A stretch of 64,000 bases of DNA from Marinobacter adhaerens HP15 (GCF_000166295.1 NC_017506.1:4216001-4280000), one strand, 5' to 3'. Counted from the stretch's first letter, positions 19,958-29,537 are shown. Numbers and translations: made by a program. The notes: generated by a model not told the origin, from the sequence alone.

Positions 19958-22900
19958 GGCGGAAAAGGGCGTCATCGGTTTTTTTGTTCACCATCGGGTC
20001 GCTGCCAACCTGGTGATGCTGGTCATGCTGCTGGGTGGCGTACTGGCACTCACCCGCATGAATATCCAGTTTTTCCCGACCTTTGCCCTGGACGTGGTCA
20101 GTGTCCGCGTGGTCTGGAGTGGGGCCTCCGCCGAGGACGTCGAGCAGGGCATCACCAACCCCCTTGAGCAGCGACTGCGAAGCGTCGATGGTCTGAAGAA
20201 AATGACCTCCACCTCGGCCCAGAGTGTCTCGTCCATCACGCTTGAGTTCGAGGAGGGCACCAACCCGATCCAGGCCCTGGATGACGTGCGCCAGCAGGTG
20301 GACGAATTCACCAACTTCCCGGCCGAGGCGGAGGAGCCCCAGGTCACCCGGATTGAACGTTATGAACCGGTGGCCCGGTTGCTGGTTTACGGGGATGTCG
20401 ATCGCAGTGAGTTGCGGCAGATGGCGTACCGGTTTGAAGATGAACTGCTCCAGCGCGGCATTGACCGGGTGTCGATCCGGGGCCTGCCGGAACAGCAGAT
20501 CAGCATTGATGTACCGGTGGAGCGGCTCGAGACACTGGGGCTTTCACTGGAACAGATAGCCGAACGTGTGGCGGCCATTTCCCGCGACCTGCCCGCCGGC
20601 ATGATGGCGCAGCAGGACGCCACCCGGGAATTGCGCGCGGTTGAGCAGCGACGCAGCCCGCAGGAATTTGAAAACATTCCGGTGCTCAGTGGTGAGCGGG
20701 TTCAGCTCCATCTTGGCGATGTCGCCATCATTCGTCAGGAGGCCCGTGAGAGCCAGGTAACGCTGGAAAAGGACGGCAAGCCGGCGGTTGAGCTGCAGTT
20801 GCAGCGATCGGAAAACGGCAATTCGCTGGAAGCGGCCAAAGTCCTGGAAAACTGGCTGACGGATACTCGGCCGGTGCTGCCGCCAACGGTGGAACTGGAG
20901 GTGTACGATGAGACCTGGCAACTGCTGGATGATCGTATTTCCCTGCTGGTGAAAAACGGTCTGGGCGGTCTGGTGCTGGTGATCTGTCTGTTGTACCTGT
21001 TTCTGCCGGGTCGGGTGGCCCTGTGGGTGGCCGTCGGGATACCCACTGCCTTTCTGGCGGCCATGGCAGTGCTCTGGCTGATCGGTGGTTCCATCAACAT
21101 GATTTCCCTGTTTGCACTGATCATGGCACTGGGGGTGATCGTCGACGATGCCATTGTGGTGGGCGAGGATGCCGATGCCCATGCCCGGATGGGGGAGGAA
21201 TCCATCTATGCCTCGGAAGGTGCAGCGAAACGCATGGTCTGGCCGGTACTGGCCTCGTCGCTGACCACCGTTGCGGCCTTCATGCCTCTTTTGGTGGTGG
21301 GCGGAGTCATCGGCAATATCCTGGGTGATATACCACTGGTGATGATCTGTGTTCTGGTCGCTTCGCTGCTTGAGTGTTTTATCGTGTTGCCCGCGCACCT
21401 GCGCCATGCCTTTGTACCCCGGCGCAAGAAAAAATCTCAGGCGTCGGAGCCGAAAAAGCCGGGCCCGATTGAACGTTTCCGGCAGGGCTTTGAACAGCGG
21501 TTCGACCGGTTCCGGGAAGGCCGGTTCCGGCGCTTCTCCCGATACAGTCTTCAGCATCGGGGCGCCACGGTCGCCAGTGCCCTGGCCCTGGCCATCGTGA
21601 CCATCGGCCTGCTGGCCGGCGGTCGGCTGGGTTTCAACTTCTTCCCGACCCCGGAGCCCTCGGTTTTCTATGCCAACGCAAGCTTTGTGGCCGGGACCGA
21701 TCGCGGCACGGTGGATGATTTCCTGACCCAGATGCAGACGACGCTTAATGAGACTGAAGAAGCCCTGGGTGGCGATTTCATCCTTCACGCCGTAACGACA
21801 CGGGGTGCAACCCAGGGCGCCGAGGGCAGCTCCCGAAGTGGTGACGAACTGGGCTCAATGATGATTGAACTGGTGCCTTCCGACCGCCGTTCGGTGCGCA
21901 ACCCGGAATTCATCACCGAGTGGCGCAGCCGGCTGGAGACCCCCGCCGGGCTGGACAACCTGACGATTTCCGAGCGCCAGGCCGGGCCTCCTGGCCGCGA
22001 CGTCAACGTGCGGCTGACCGGTGAGAACGCTGAACGCCTAAAGCAGGCCGCCGACGAACTGGGGCAGGCGCTGTCGACGCTGCCTGGCGTACTTGATGTG
22101 GAAGATGACATGCCCTGGGGGCGGGAGCAGCTGATTTACCAGGTGAGTGCCTATGGTGAGGCGTTGGGGCTGACCACGTCGGATCTGGGTCGCCAGCTCC
22201 GGGCGGCCTTTGATGGTCGCATTGCCCAGATCTACCAGGATGGCCGGGATGAAGTGGAAGTTCGTGTACAGCTGCCACAGGATCAGCGCGAGCGGCTTTC
22301 GACCCTGTCTCGTATCACGATCCGGGTTCCGGACGGTCGTTTTGTGCCCCTGACCCAGGTTATGAACCTGGATCACCGACAGGGCTTCCAGGCCCTGCGA
22401 CACGCTGAAGGGCGACTGGCCGTTGAGGTGACGTCCGGGCTGAACACCCGGGTCAGCACCACTGACCAGATCCTCACCAGCCTCGAGGCCGAGGCCCTCC
22501 CCGACATCGCCAGTCGTTATAACGTGCGTTACAGCTTCGAGGGCCGGGCGGCCGACCAGCGGGAAACCCTGGGTGATATGCAAACCGGCCTGGTTATCGG
22601 TCTGGCGCTTATGTACGTGGTGCTGGCCTGGGTGTTTGCGTCCTGGAGCCTGCCGCTGATTGTCATGGCCATCATTCCCTTTGCCCTGGTGGGCGCATTG
22701 TTGGGCCACTGGCTGATGGGGTTGCAGCTGACCATTCTCTCCCTGTTTGGCCTGTTCGGTCTGTCCGGGATTGTGGTCAATAACGCGATCATCCTCGTAG
22801 CCTTCTATAACCAGCAGCGGAAAAAAGGGCTGGACATCACGGATGCGCTCAACGAAGCGGCGGTACAGCGGGTTCGGGCAGTGATGCTGACATCGCTGAC

Positions 22901-23114
22901 AACGATCGGTGGTCTTCTGCCCCTGTTGTTCGAGACGTCCCTGCAGGCCCAGTTCCTGATTCCCATGGCCACGTCCATCGCGTTTGGTCTGGGGCTTTCG
23001 ACCCTTCTGGTGTTGCTGGTGGTTCCTGCCTTGCTTTCTTGGCTGGAGCAATTCCGGGAATGGCGCGCACGGCGGCATGGCGAGATGGCAGAGCCGATCG
23101 GGGCGCCCGAGTGA
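19926..23114 (+). CDS. RND efflux transporter permease (second system)
   Basis: Proton-driven inner-membrane pump, 1062 residues with 12 membrane helices. The proton-relay pair is Asp407-Asp408 in VIVDDAIVVGED, the same numbers as in AcrB. A charged cytoplasmic loop near residues 495-535 (RRKKKSQASEPKKPG) follows the first half. The sequence begins MSRIPELRHNEAEKGVIGFFVHHRVAANLVM and belongs to the large AcrB/AcrD/AcrF family. It is distinct from the pump 3 kb upstream, so the two are not a recent duplication. No outer-membrane channel gene follows. Confidence 0.92.
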   Translation: MSRIPELRHNEAEKGVIGFFVHHRVAANLVMLVMLLGGVLALTRMNIQFFPTFALDVVSVRVVWSGASAEDVEQGITNPLEQRLRSVDGLKKMTSTSAQSVSSITLEFEEGTNPIQALDDVRQQVDEFTNFPAEAEEPQVTRIERYEPVARLLVYGDVDRSELRQMAYRFEDELLQRGIDRVSIRGLPEQQISIDVPVERLETLGLSLEQIAERVAAISRDLPAGMMAQQDATRELRAVEQRRSPQEFENIPVLSGERVQLHLGDVAIIRQEARESQVTLEKDGKPAVELQLQRSENGNSLEAAKVLENWLTDTRPVLPPTVELEVYDETWQLLDDRISLLVKNGLGGLVLVICLLYLFLPGRVALWVAVGIPTAFLAAMAVLWLIGGSINMISLFALIMALGVIVDDAIVVGEDADAHARMGEESIYASEGAAKRMVWPVLASSLTTVAAFMPLLVVGGVIGNILGDIPLVMICVLVASLLECFIVLPAHLRHAFVPRRKKKSQASEPKKPGPIERFRQGFEQRFDRFREGRFRRFSRYSLQHRGATVASALALAIVTIGLLAGGRLGFNFFPTPEPSVFYANASFVAGTDRGTVDDFLTQMQTTLNETEEALGGDFILHAVTTRGATQGAEGSSRSGDELGSMMIELVPSDRRSVRNPEFITEWRSRLETPAGLDNLTISERQAGPPGRDVNVRLTGENAERLKQAADELGQALSTLPGVLDVEDDMPWGREQLIYQVSAYGEALGLTTSDLGRQLRAAFDGRIAQIYQDGRDEVEVRVQLPQDQRERLSTLSRITIRVPDGRFVPLTQVMNLDHRQGFQALRHAEGRLAVEVTSGLNTRVSTTDQILTSLEAEALPDIASRYNVRYSFEGRAADQRETLGDMQTGLVIGLALMYVVLAWVFASWSLPLIVMAIIPFALVGALLGHWLMGLQLTILSLFGLFGLSGIVVNNAIILVAFYNQQRKKGLDITDALNEAAVQRVRAVMLTSLTTIGGLLPLLFETSLQAQFLIPMATSIAFGLGLSTLLVLLVVPALLSWLEQFREWRARRHGEMAEPIGAPE

Positions 23115-23124
23115 CAGGACAAGC

Positions 23125-23808
23125 ATGGTGGATTCTTTGCTATCGGCCCGAGGCCTGAACAAGCAGTTTCGCAGCGGCGATGAGCCGGTGCCGGTGCTTA
23201 CCGATTTCTCGTTGCAACTCGGTGCGGGTGAATCGCTGGCGCTGACAGGCCGATCGGGGTCCGGCAAAAGCACCCTGTTGAACATCCTGTGCGGCCTGGA
23301 AAAGCCTGATTCAGGTACCGTTCAGGTGCTCGGAGAAACATTTGATGCCCGGTCAACGGAGGCCGCAAGCAAGGCCGACGCGCGCTGGGGCGGTCTACGC
23401 CGACAACAGATCGGTGTGGTGTTCCAGGAAGCCAATCTGATGCCCGCCCTGTCGCTGCTGGACAATGTGCGTTTTCGGGCCCGGCTTGCCGGTCAATCCG
23501 AGGACGATTGCCGGGACTGGCTGGAGCGACTGGGCATTGGCGAGCTTGCGGACCGCTTTCCGGATCAGGTGTCCGGCGGGCAGCGCCAGCGTGCCTCGCT
23601 TGCCATGGTCTTTGCCATGAAGCCGGCCCTGATTCTTGCCGATGAACCGACAGGCAGTCTTGACCGGCATACCGCTGAGGCCGTGATCGGGCAGCTTTTC
23701 GAGCTGCAGGCCCGTCACGGTTGCGGACTGATCCTCGCCACCCACGATCCCGAACTGGCGACCCGCTGCAGCCAGCACCTGGATCTGGGCCATCTGCCGG
23801 AAACCTGA
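23125..23808 (+). CDS. ABC transporter ATPase (LolD/MacB/AttE-like)
   Basis: ATPase subunit of 227 residues with Walker A GRSGSGKSTLL, signature VSGGQRQRASL, Walker B LILADEPTG and a switch His (LATHDPE). This belongs to the group that works with FtsX-type permeases. ATG 23125 follows the second RND gene by 10 bases. With the permease and AttH-like lipoprotein downstream it forms an AttEFGH-like unit. The transported or extracted molecule is unknown. Confidence 0.9.
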   Translation: MVDSLLSARGLNKQFRSGDEPVPVLTDFSLQLGAGESLALTGRSGSGKSTLLNILCGLEKPDSGTVQVLGETFDARSTEAASKADARWGGLRRQQIGVVFQEANLMPALSLLDNVRFRARLAGQSEDDCRDWLERLGIGELADRFPDQVSGGQRQRASLAMVFAMKPALILADEPTGSLDRHTAEAVIGQLFELQARHGCGLILATHDPELATRCSQHLDLGHLPET

Positions 23809-23815
23809 GCCCGCG

Positions 23816-26086
23816 ATGAATCTCCCGGCCGCCCTGTTCAGCCACTACCGTCGCCATCCTCTCCAGTTGCTGGCCCTGGCCGCCATGATTGTGCTTGCCA
23901 CTATGCTCTGGACGGGCGTCCACCATCTCACCAGTCAGGCCCGGGCCAGTCTCGACCAGAGCGAGTCGGCGGTGGCCGAGCGCCAGCAGGTGGCTCGCAC
24001 AGATGTTAGCCCCGTAACTGTGGACGACTTCGTGGAGCTGCGCCGAGCCGGGCTTTGTGTCATGCCCTGGCTGGAGGTCTCCGAGCCGGAAGGCGGTCGA
24101 GTCGTGGGTGTTGACCCTCTGGCAGCGGGCTGCTTCCAGGCCCCCGGCGGGCAGGAGTCGCCCTGGGACGGGGAGCTGGATGGCCGGCCTTTTGTGGATA
24201 TCAGTGAAGCGGCGGAGCTGGCCCGTGAGCAGGGCAGCGAATTGTCGCTGCTGGTATCCGATGACCACAGCAAGGGCGATCTACCACCCGGCTATCAGCT
24301 GGTGCCGTTCAGCGTTGGCCCGGCTACCGGTGAACTGGGTGACAGTTTCCTGTTGAATCTGGATGCCCTCGGGGTCCTGGTTCTCCTCATTACCGCTTTG
24401 CTGGTGCGAAGTGTTTACCTGCTCGGCCTGGCCCAACGTCGCGACAGCTTTGCCCTGTTGCATCGGTTTGGCGTTCCCCATGGCCGGGTGAACCGCCTGC
24501 TGGTTGTCGAGATCCTCTTGCTGGCTGCGGTTTGTGTCCTGCCCGGAATCTGGCTTGGCCGCTGGTTGGCGGCTGGTCTGGGCAGCGGCTTCGGACAGGC
24601 GCTTGAGGGGCTGTTCGATCAGCCGTTATATGCAGGCCAGGGCGGGAGCTGGCTGGTGCCGCTTGTCACCATGATGGCCGTGATTCTGGTTGCTTGTCTG
24701 GCGGATTTCCTCCGGCCAATTTTCCGGGGGCTTGTGGGAGGCAACCGCCGATACGGCGGCCTGGTGTTGTTGGTTCTGGTCGCAGGCCTCGCCTTGACGG
24801 TTTGGGTCACCGATCTGCTCTGGCTTTTCATTGCCGTGGCCATGGTATTCGTGGCGGCGGGAATTCTCGCGCCCAGGTTGATTGCCTCGCTTGCAGACTG
24901 GCGGTCCGGCCACGACAGGGATCTGCAGGCACGCTGGCGCCATCGGGAGCTTGCCGTGCTGGCTCGTCGCCTGGCCTTGCCATTGGTAGCCCTACAGTTC
25001 GCCATGGCGATGGTCCTTGCGGTACAGGCACTGGTTACGACTTTTGAGAGCACGTTTGACCGGTGGCTGGCGCAGAGACTGGAAGCGGACTATTACGTCG
25101 AAGTCCCGGAATCAGCAGATGCGGCCCTGGCACTCGACTGGCTCGCTGAACAGCCGGGCCTCTCGGCTTCCGGGCTGTGGCATCGGGTCATTCGCGGTCG
25201 GGCAACCCTGCCGGGCGGCGAGCATGAGGGAGATACCAGGGTAGACGTCTTTGCCATCGGCCCCGTTGGCCCGCTGGTGACCGGTTGGGAGTTGTTTGAA
25301 TCAGCGCCGCAGCCCTGGCAGCGACTGCAACAGGGCCAGGGCGTGATGGTGAATGAACAGCTGGCGCGCCGGCAGGATATAGCGGTCGGCCAGACATTGA
25401 CGGTACTTTTCGGAAGCCAGTCCTTCGAACTTCCGGTTCTGGCCATTTACCCGGACTACGGCCGTCCAGCCGGCGAGATCCTGATTCATCCGTCGGTTCT
25501 TCCAACGGAGTTCGAAACCGGCTTCCAGAGCCTGTCAGTTTCGCCGGGCAATCTCTCCATTGAGGCACTGACCGAAGGACTGAAAGGGGTATGGCAGGTC
25601 GAGGCGTTGACGGTCCGGGATAACCGGGCGATTGAAGAGCTCGCCTCTGCCATTTTCGACCAGACCTTTCTGCTGACCCGGGCCATGACCACCCTGACCC
25701 TGATACTGGCGGCTATCGCCCTTCTGATGATGGGCTGGGTCTTTTTCTCGACCCGTGCCTGGTATTTCCGGCTGCTTGTGGTGTGGGGGCTGTCACGAAG
25801 GCAGGCTTCGGCCCAACTGGTCCGATTGTCAGTGTCGTTGACCGGTGCCATTACCCTGCTGGCCCTGCCATTGGGTGTCTGGTTGACCTGGGTGCTGGTG
25901 CATCGGATCAATCCCATCGCGTTTGGATGGTCCCTGCCCATGGCCGTCTATCCGGGGTTCTGGCTGGAGCTTGGTGTGCTCAGCATGCTGATCGGTCTCA
26001 GCATCGCCTTACTGATGAGCCGCCAGTTGAAATCGCCAACGGTCGCACCCGCAAACGCTAATGCCCTGGCAGGAGGTGAGCGATGA
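23816..26086 (+). CDS. FtsX-type ABC permease, two permease halves in one chain (AttF/AttG-like)
   Basis: An inner-membrane permease of 756 residues. There is a membrane helix at about 18-36, a periplasmic domain, a block of helices near 180-365, a second periplasmic domain with FtsX-like features (about 400-610), and three to four helices at the end (about 620-745). This is the layout of MacB/LolC-type permeases with two FtsX units joined. It is 7 bases after the ATPase gene and overlaps the next gene by ATGA. By family it would use ATP to move a lipid-like or lipoprotein cargo or to drive a periplasmic change. Confidence 0.85.
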   Translation: MNLPAALFSHYRRHPLQLLALAAMIVLATMLWTGVHHLTSQARASLDQSESAVAERQQVARTDVSPVTVDDFVELRRAGLCVMPWLEVSEPEGGRVVGVDPLAAGCFQAPGGQESPWDGELDGRPFVDISEAAELAREQGSELSLLVSDDHSKGDLPPGYQLVPFSVGPATGELGDSFLLNLDALGVLVLLITALLVRSVYLLGLAQRRDSFALLHRFGVPHGRVNRLLVVEILLLAAVCVLPGIWLGRWLAAGLGSGFGQALEGLFDQPLYAGQGGSWLVPLVTMMAVILVACLADFLRPIFRGLVGGNRRYGGLVLLVLVAGLALTVWVTDLLWLFIAVAMVFVAAGILAPRLIASLADWRSGHDRDLQARWRHRELAVLARRLALPLVALQFAMAMVLAVQALVTTFESTFDRWLAQRLEADYYVEVPESADAALALDWLAEQPGLSASGLWHRVIRGRATLPGGEHEGDTRVDVFAIGPVGPLVTGWELFESAPQPWQRLQQGQGVMVNEQLARRQDIAVGQTLTVLFGSQSFELPVLAIYPDYGRPAGEILIHPSVLPTEFETGFQSLSVSPGNLSIEALTEGLKGVWQVEALTVRDNRAIEELASAIFDQTFLLTRAMTTLTLILAAIALLMMGWVFFSTRAWYFRLLVVWGLSRRQASAQLVRLSVSLTGAITLLALPLGVWLTWVLVHRINPIAFGWSLPMAVYPGFWLELGVLSMLIGLSIALLMSRQLKSPTVAPANANALAGGER

Positions 26087-27162
26087 GGCGCTGGATCTTC
26101 CTCTGGTTCGCCGTGGTTCTGGCCGGCTGTTCGGAGCCACAGCAAGAGTCAGGCTTTGCCGGACTGGCCGGCATCGCGGATAACGAATCCGGTGTGCCCT
26201 TTCTGCAGCCTGGCCCGGGAGACCGGCTGTCGTTTCCCGAGGATTATGGCCCCCACCCGCAGCACAGGATCGAATGGTGGTACCTGACCGCCAATTTGAA
26301 GACTCAGGATGGCGAGCCCCTTGGCTTGCAATGGACCCAGTTCCGCCAGGCAATCGAGCCGAGGCAGGCAGACGCTGAGCCTCCGGATGCAAATAACTGG
26401 CCTTTGGAAGCCGCCTGGATGGCCCACGCCGCAGTAAGCTTTGATACCCGGCACTACTTCGCAGAGAAGCTGGCCCGGGGAGACGTTGGCCACGCCGGAG
26501 CCCGGGCAGAGCCGATCGCCGTGTGGCTGGACGACTGGCAGCTTGAGGCTGAACCCGGGCAGAGTTCATGGCGGTTGCAGGTCGCGGCGGATAACTGGTC
26601 CTACGATTTGACCCTGAGCATCACCGGAAAGCCTGTAGCCCATGGCGATCAGGGTTTCAGCGCCAAATCCGCCGATGGCGAGGGTTCCATGTATTTCAGT
26701 CTGGTGGACCTTCAGATCAACGGCAGGGTCACCCTGGGCGATCAGACGTTGGACGTCAGTGGGAAGGGTTGGTTTGACCGGGAGTGGAGCAGCCAGTTTC
26801 TGAAATCCGGCCAGCAGGGCTGGGACTGGTTTGCGTTGCACCTGGATTCGGGCGACAAACTTATGGCTTTCCAGCTCAGGGAAGAAGACGGTGGCTTTCG
26901 TGCCGGAACCTGGATTCCAGCTGATGGCGAGCCCATCGCTCTTGGTGCCGGTCAGCTCAACCTGAAGCCATTAACCCAAGACGAAGGTTATCCCCGTGCA
27001 TGGCGTCTGGAAGTGCCAGACTTTGGCCTGAACCTGGAGGTGGCTGCGCCAGCGGGGGACTATCGAAACACCGGGCTCTACCCGTACTGGGAGAGCCCGG
27101 TGTCAGTATCCGGCAGCCATGGTGGCGTGGGCTACATGGAGCTGACCGGATACGGAGAGTGA
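26083..27162 (+). CDS. AttH-like lipoprotein (CrtC/AttH lipocalin-like fold)
   Basis: A lipoprotein of 359 residues: MRRWIFLWFAVVLAGC puts the lipidated Cys at position 16. The mature part has the AttH/CrtC-type pattern, with HRIEWWYLTANLKTQDGEPLGLQWTQFRQ near residues 62-90 and WFDREWSSQFLKSGQQGWDWFALHL near 228-252. By family it is a two-domain lipocalin-like binding protein. With the two genes before it, it forms an Att/Lol-type system; the ligand is unknown. The gene converges on amtB with 18 bases between stops. Confidence 0.85.
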   Translation: MRRWIFLWFAVVLAGCSEPQQESGFAGLAGIADNESGVPFLQPGPGDRLSFPEDYGPHPQHRIEWWYLTANLKTQDGEPLGLQWTQFRQAIEPRQADAEPPDANNWPLEAAWMAHAAVSFDTRHYFAEKLARGDVGHAGARAEPIAVWLDDWQLEAEPGQSSWRLQVAADNWSYDLTLSITGKPVAHGDQGFSAKSADGEGSMYFSLVDLQINGRVTLGDQTLDVSGKGWFDREWSSQFLKSGQQGWDWFALHLDSGDKLMAFQLREEDGGFRAGTWIPADGEPIALGAGQLNLKPLTQDEGYPRAWRLEVPDFGLNLEVAAPAGDYRNTGLYPYWESPVSVSGSHGGVGYMELTGYGE

Positions 27163-27180
27163 ACTGCACCGTAACCGGTG

Positions 27181-28389
27181 TTACTCGACCGCGGTCGCCC
27201 CAATCCGGTGGATGCTCAGGTCCGCTCCGTTGAATTCTTCCTCTTCGGTCAGGCGCAGGCCTGAGATGGCGTTGATTGCGCCATAGACAATCAGGCCGCC
27301 GACAAAGGCCACAACCACGCCGGCCACTGAGCCGATGATCTGCGACACCAGGCTGACGCCGCCAAGGCCTCCCAGCGCTTCCTGGCCGAAAATGCCGCAG
27401 GCAATCGCGCCCCAGACACCACAGACACCGTGCAGGGGCCAGACACCCAGAACATCGTCGAGCCGTTCGATCTTGGCCTGTGCCCATTCAAACAGGTATA
27501 CGAAGATGGCGCCTGCTACGCCGCCAGTCACGAGAGCGCCTACCGGATGCATCAGGTCAGAGCCGGCACATACCGCCACCAGTCCCGCTAGCGGGCCGTT
27601 GTGGATAAAGCCCGGGTCCTTGCGGCCCAGCAGCATGGAGACGAGGATGCCGCCGACCATGGCCATCAGGCTGTTCACGGCCACCAGGCCGCTGATGCCG
27701 TCCAGGGTCTGGGCCGACATGACGTTGAAGCCAAACCAGCCGACGGTCAGAATCCAGGCGCCCAGGGCGAGGAAGGGGATGTTGGAGGGGGCAAAGGCCA
27801 CCACCTTGCCGTTGCGGTAGCGCCCATTTCGTGCACCCAGAACCAATACGGCCGCCAGGGCGATCCAGCCGCCCACCGCGTGCACTACAACGGAGCCGGC
27901 AAAGTCGTGGAAGGATGCACCAAACTGGTTCTCCAGCCAGCCCTGGAAACCATAGTTGCCGTTCCAGATCAGCCCCTCAAAGAAGGGATAGATAAAGGCG
28001 ACAATCAGGCCTGAGGCAATCAGCATCGGGTAGAACTTGGCGCGTTCGGCAATACCGCCGGACACGATGGCGGGAATGGCCGCGGCGAACGTCATCAGGA
28101 AGAAAAACTTCACCAGATCATAGCCGTTGGCAGCGGTGAGCTCGGCGGCGCCGCTCATGAAATGGCTGCCGTAGGCGATGTAATAGCCGATAAAGAAGTA
28201 GGCCACGGCGGAGATGCCGAAGTCGGTCATGATCTTGACGAGGGCATTGACCTGGTTCTTGTGGCGAACCGTGCCAACTTCCAGGAAGGCAAAGCCGGCA
28301 TGCATGGCCAGCACCATAATGGCGCCGATAAGGATGAATAGCGTGTTGGCGCTTTCGGTCAGGGTATGTACTGCACTCGTGATGTCCAC
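27181..28389 (-). CDS. amtB: Ammonium transporter
   Basis: Ammonium channel of 402 residues with about 11 membrane helices. The twin histidines of the pore are seen in VVVHAVGGW and WPLHGVCGVWG. The N-terminus MDITSAVHTLTESANTLFILIGAIMVLAMHAGFAFLEVG is typical of the family. There is no glnK next to it, so the PII partner is encoded elsewhere. A sigma-54 promoter (28470-28485) and NtrC-like sites (28563-28611) upstream suggest induction by nitrogen limitation. Confidence 0.95.
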   Translation of the reverse strand: MDITSAVHTLTESANTLFILIGAIMVLAMHAGFAFLEVGTVRHKNQVNALVKIMTDFGISAVAYFFIGYYIAYGSHFMSGAAELTAANGYDLVKFFFLMTFAAAIPAIVSGGIAERAKFYPMLIASGLIVAFIYPFFEGLIWNGNYGFQGWLENQFGASFHDFAGSVVVHAVGGWIALAAVLVLGARNGRYRNGKVVAFAPSNIPFLALGAWILTVGWFGFNVMSAQTLDGISGLVAVNSLMAMVGGILVSMLLGRKDPGFIHNGPLAGLVAVCAGSDLMHPVGALVTGGVAGAIFVYLFEWAQAKIERLDDVLGVWPLHGVCGVWGAIACGIFGQEALGGLGGVSLVSQIIGSVAGVVVAFVGGLIVYGAINAISGLRLTEEEEFNGADLSIHRIGATAVE

Positions 28390-28469
28390 GGGTTTTCGCT
28401 CCTGATGTTGTGTGTCCGGCCTCTATCGGACCGTTTACGTTGGCTTGTGCATTGTTGAGGTGCAGCTGA

Positions 28470-28485
28470 AGCAAGAGCTGTTCCA
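28470..28485 (-). promoter_or_regulatory. Sigma-54 promoter of amtB
   Basis: On the reverse strand TGGAACAGCTCTTGCT matches the consensus TGGCAC-N5-TTGCW with one mismatch (the fourth base). The essential GG and GC pairs have the right spacing. Transcription should start near 28459, about 70 bases before the amtB start codon. Confidence 0.75.
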
Positions 28486-28562
28486 AAACAAGGCATATCA
28501 AGAGCTGAAGGGCAGTTGAGGGGGCTTTCAGAAATGTGAGGTACTATTTTCACTCTAATAAT

Positions 28563-28611
28563 GCACTATTGCTGTGCGTTTTAGCGTGTAGCGCACCAAA
28601 ATAGAGTGCGC
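28563..28611. promoter_or_regulatory. NtrC-like binding sites upstream of amtB
   Basis: GCAC-tattgct-GTGC (28563-28577) has exactly the GCAC-N7-GTGC form of NtrC sites. A second dyad, GCGCAC/GTGCGC with a 9-base centre (28591-28611), shares the half-sites with wider spacing and contains CCAAAATAG, as in classical glnA sites. They lie about 100-150 bases before the predicted sigma-54 start, a normal enhancer distance. The second dyad also touches the pomB stop codon. Confidence 0.6.
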
Positions 28612-29535
28612 TTACCAACTGATTTCGTTTGGTGTCGAGCTGTCGGATTCGGATTCGATCCCGAGGCTGGATTCGGTATCATCCGATTCGGACTGGATCA
28701 GTTCCCGAAGGCGTACTTCCTGTTCCTGCATCGGGCCGGAGAGATCAATGATGATTTCCACGCGCCGGTTCTTGGCGCGGTTTTCTGCAGAGGTGTTGGG
28801 TACCCGCGGCTTGGTATCCGCCAGACCGGTGACGGACAGACGCGTGGGTTCCACCTGGTCCCGGGCAACCAGAACGTTGGCAACGGCGGCTGAACGGGCG
28901 GCGGAGAGGTCCCAGTTACTGTAAAAACGGTCGGTCCGGATAGGCACGTTGTCGGTGTGCCCCTCGATCGTCAGGTCACCGGGAATGCCTTCAATCACCT
29001 CCGCCATATCCAGCAGCAGGCCCTCGAATTCCCAGGTCAGCTGAGCCGAGCCGGAAGGGAAAGAACCTTTTTCCTCAACCCGAATCACGATTCGCCGCTG
29101 ATCCTCGCTCACATTGATGCGCCCATCCGCGATCGCCGGCTCCAGGACTTTCAGGATATCGTCCATGGTTTCCTGCATCTGTTCCTCCATGGCGGCTTCA
29201 ACGGCCATGTCGGTGGGGCTTTTCAGGGTCTGGAGTTCCGGCGCTTCGTCCGTGGTGGTCTGTTTGACTTCGTTGACAACGGTGGGCTCTGGCGGCGCCG
29301 GGGAAAACTTGTCAAAAATGGGGCTGGTGCCCTTCGGGATCTCCAGAGCCGGCACATCCCGCTGGACGCCAAAGGCTTTGGAGAGTTCACCGGCAATCTG
29401 CTTGAACTTCTGGGCGTCGATCTCGGAAAAGGACAGCAGCAGAACAAAGAAGCACATCAGCAGGGACATGAGATCGGCGAAGGTGACAACCCAGGCGGGA
29501 ATTCCCGGTTTTTCCTCTTCTGGCAACTCGTCCAT
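28612..29535 (-). CDS. pomB: Flagellar stator protein PomB (MotB/OmpA family)
   Basis: Stator subunit that anchors the ion channel to peptidoglycan, 307 residues. One membrane helix (about 14-36) carries the ion-binding Asp21 in TFADLMSLLMCFFVLLLSF. A linker follows, then an OmpA-like domain (about 160-280) with VRIEGHTDNVP-type peptidoglycan contacts (TIEGHTDNVPIRT, NRRVEI). Length and sequence fit sodium-type PomB rather than proton-type MotB. It lies 2 bases after pomA. Confidence 0.9.
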   Translation of the reverse strand: MDELPEEEKPGIPAWVVTFADLMSLLMCFFVLLLSFSEIDAQKFKQIAGELSKAFGVQRDVPALEIPKGTSPIFDKFSPAPPEPTVVNEVKQTTTDEAPELQTLKSPTDMAVEAAMEEQMQETMDDILKVLEPAIADGRINVSEDQRRIVIRVEEKGSFPSGSAQLTWEFEGLLLDMAEVIEGIPGDLTIEGHTDNVPIRTDRFYSNWDLSAARSAAVANVLVARDQVEPTRLSVTGLADTKPRVPNTSAENRAKNRRVEIIIDLSGPMQEQEVRLRELIQSESDDTESSLGIESESDSSTPNEISW

Positions 29536-29537
29536 GA

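Noticed and set aside
27168..27181. CACCG-TAAC-CGGTG between the AttH-like gene and amtB as a two-way terminator.
   Set aside because: Only a 5-bp stem with no T run on either side.
28455..28472. TGCACCTCAACAATGCA before amtB as a sigma-54 promoter.
   Set aside because: The GG pair is missing and the spacing to GC is wrong; the site at 28470-28485 fits much better.
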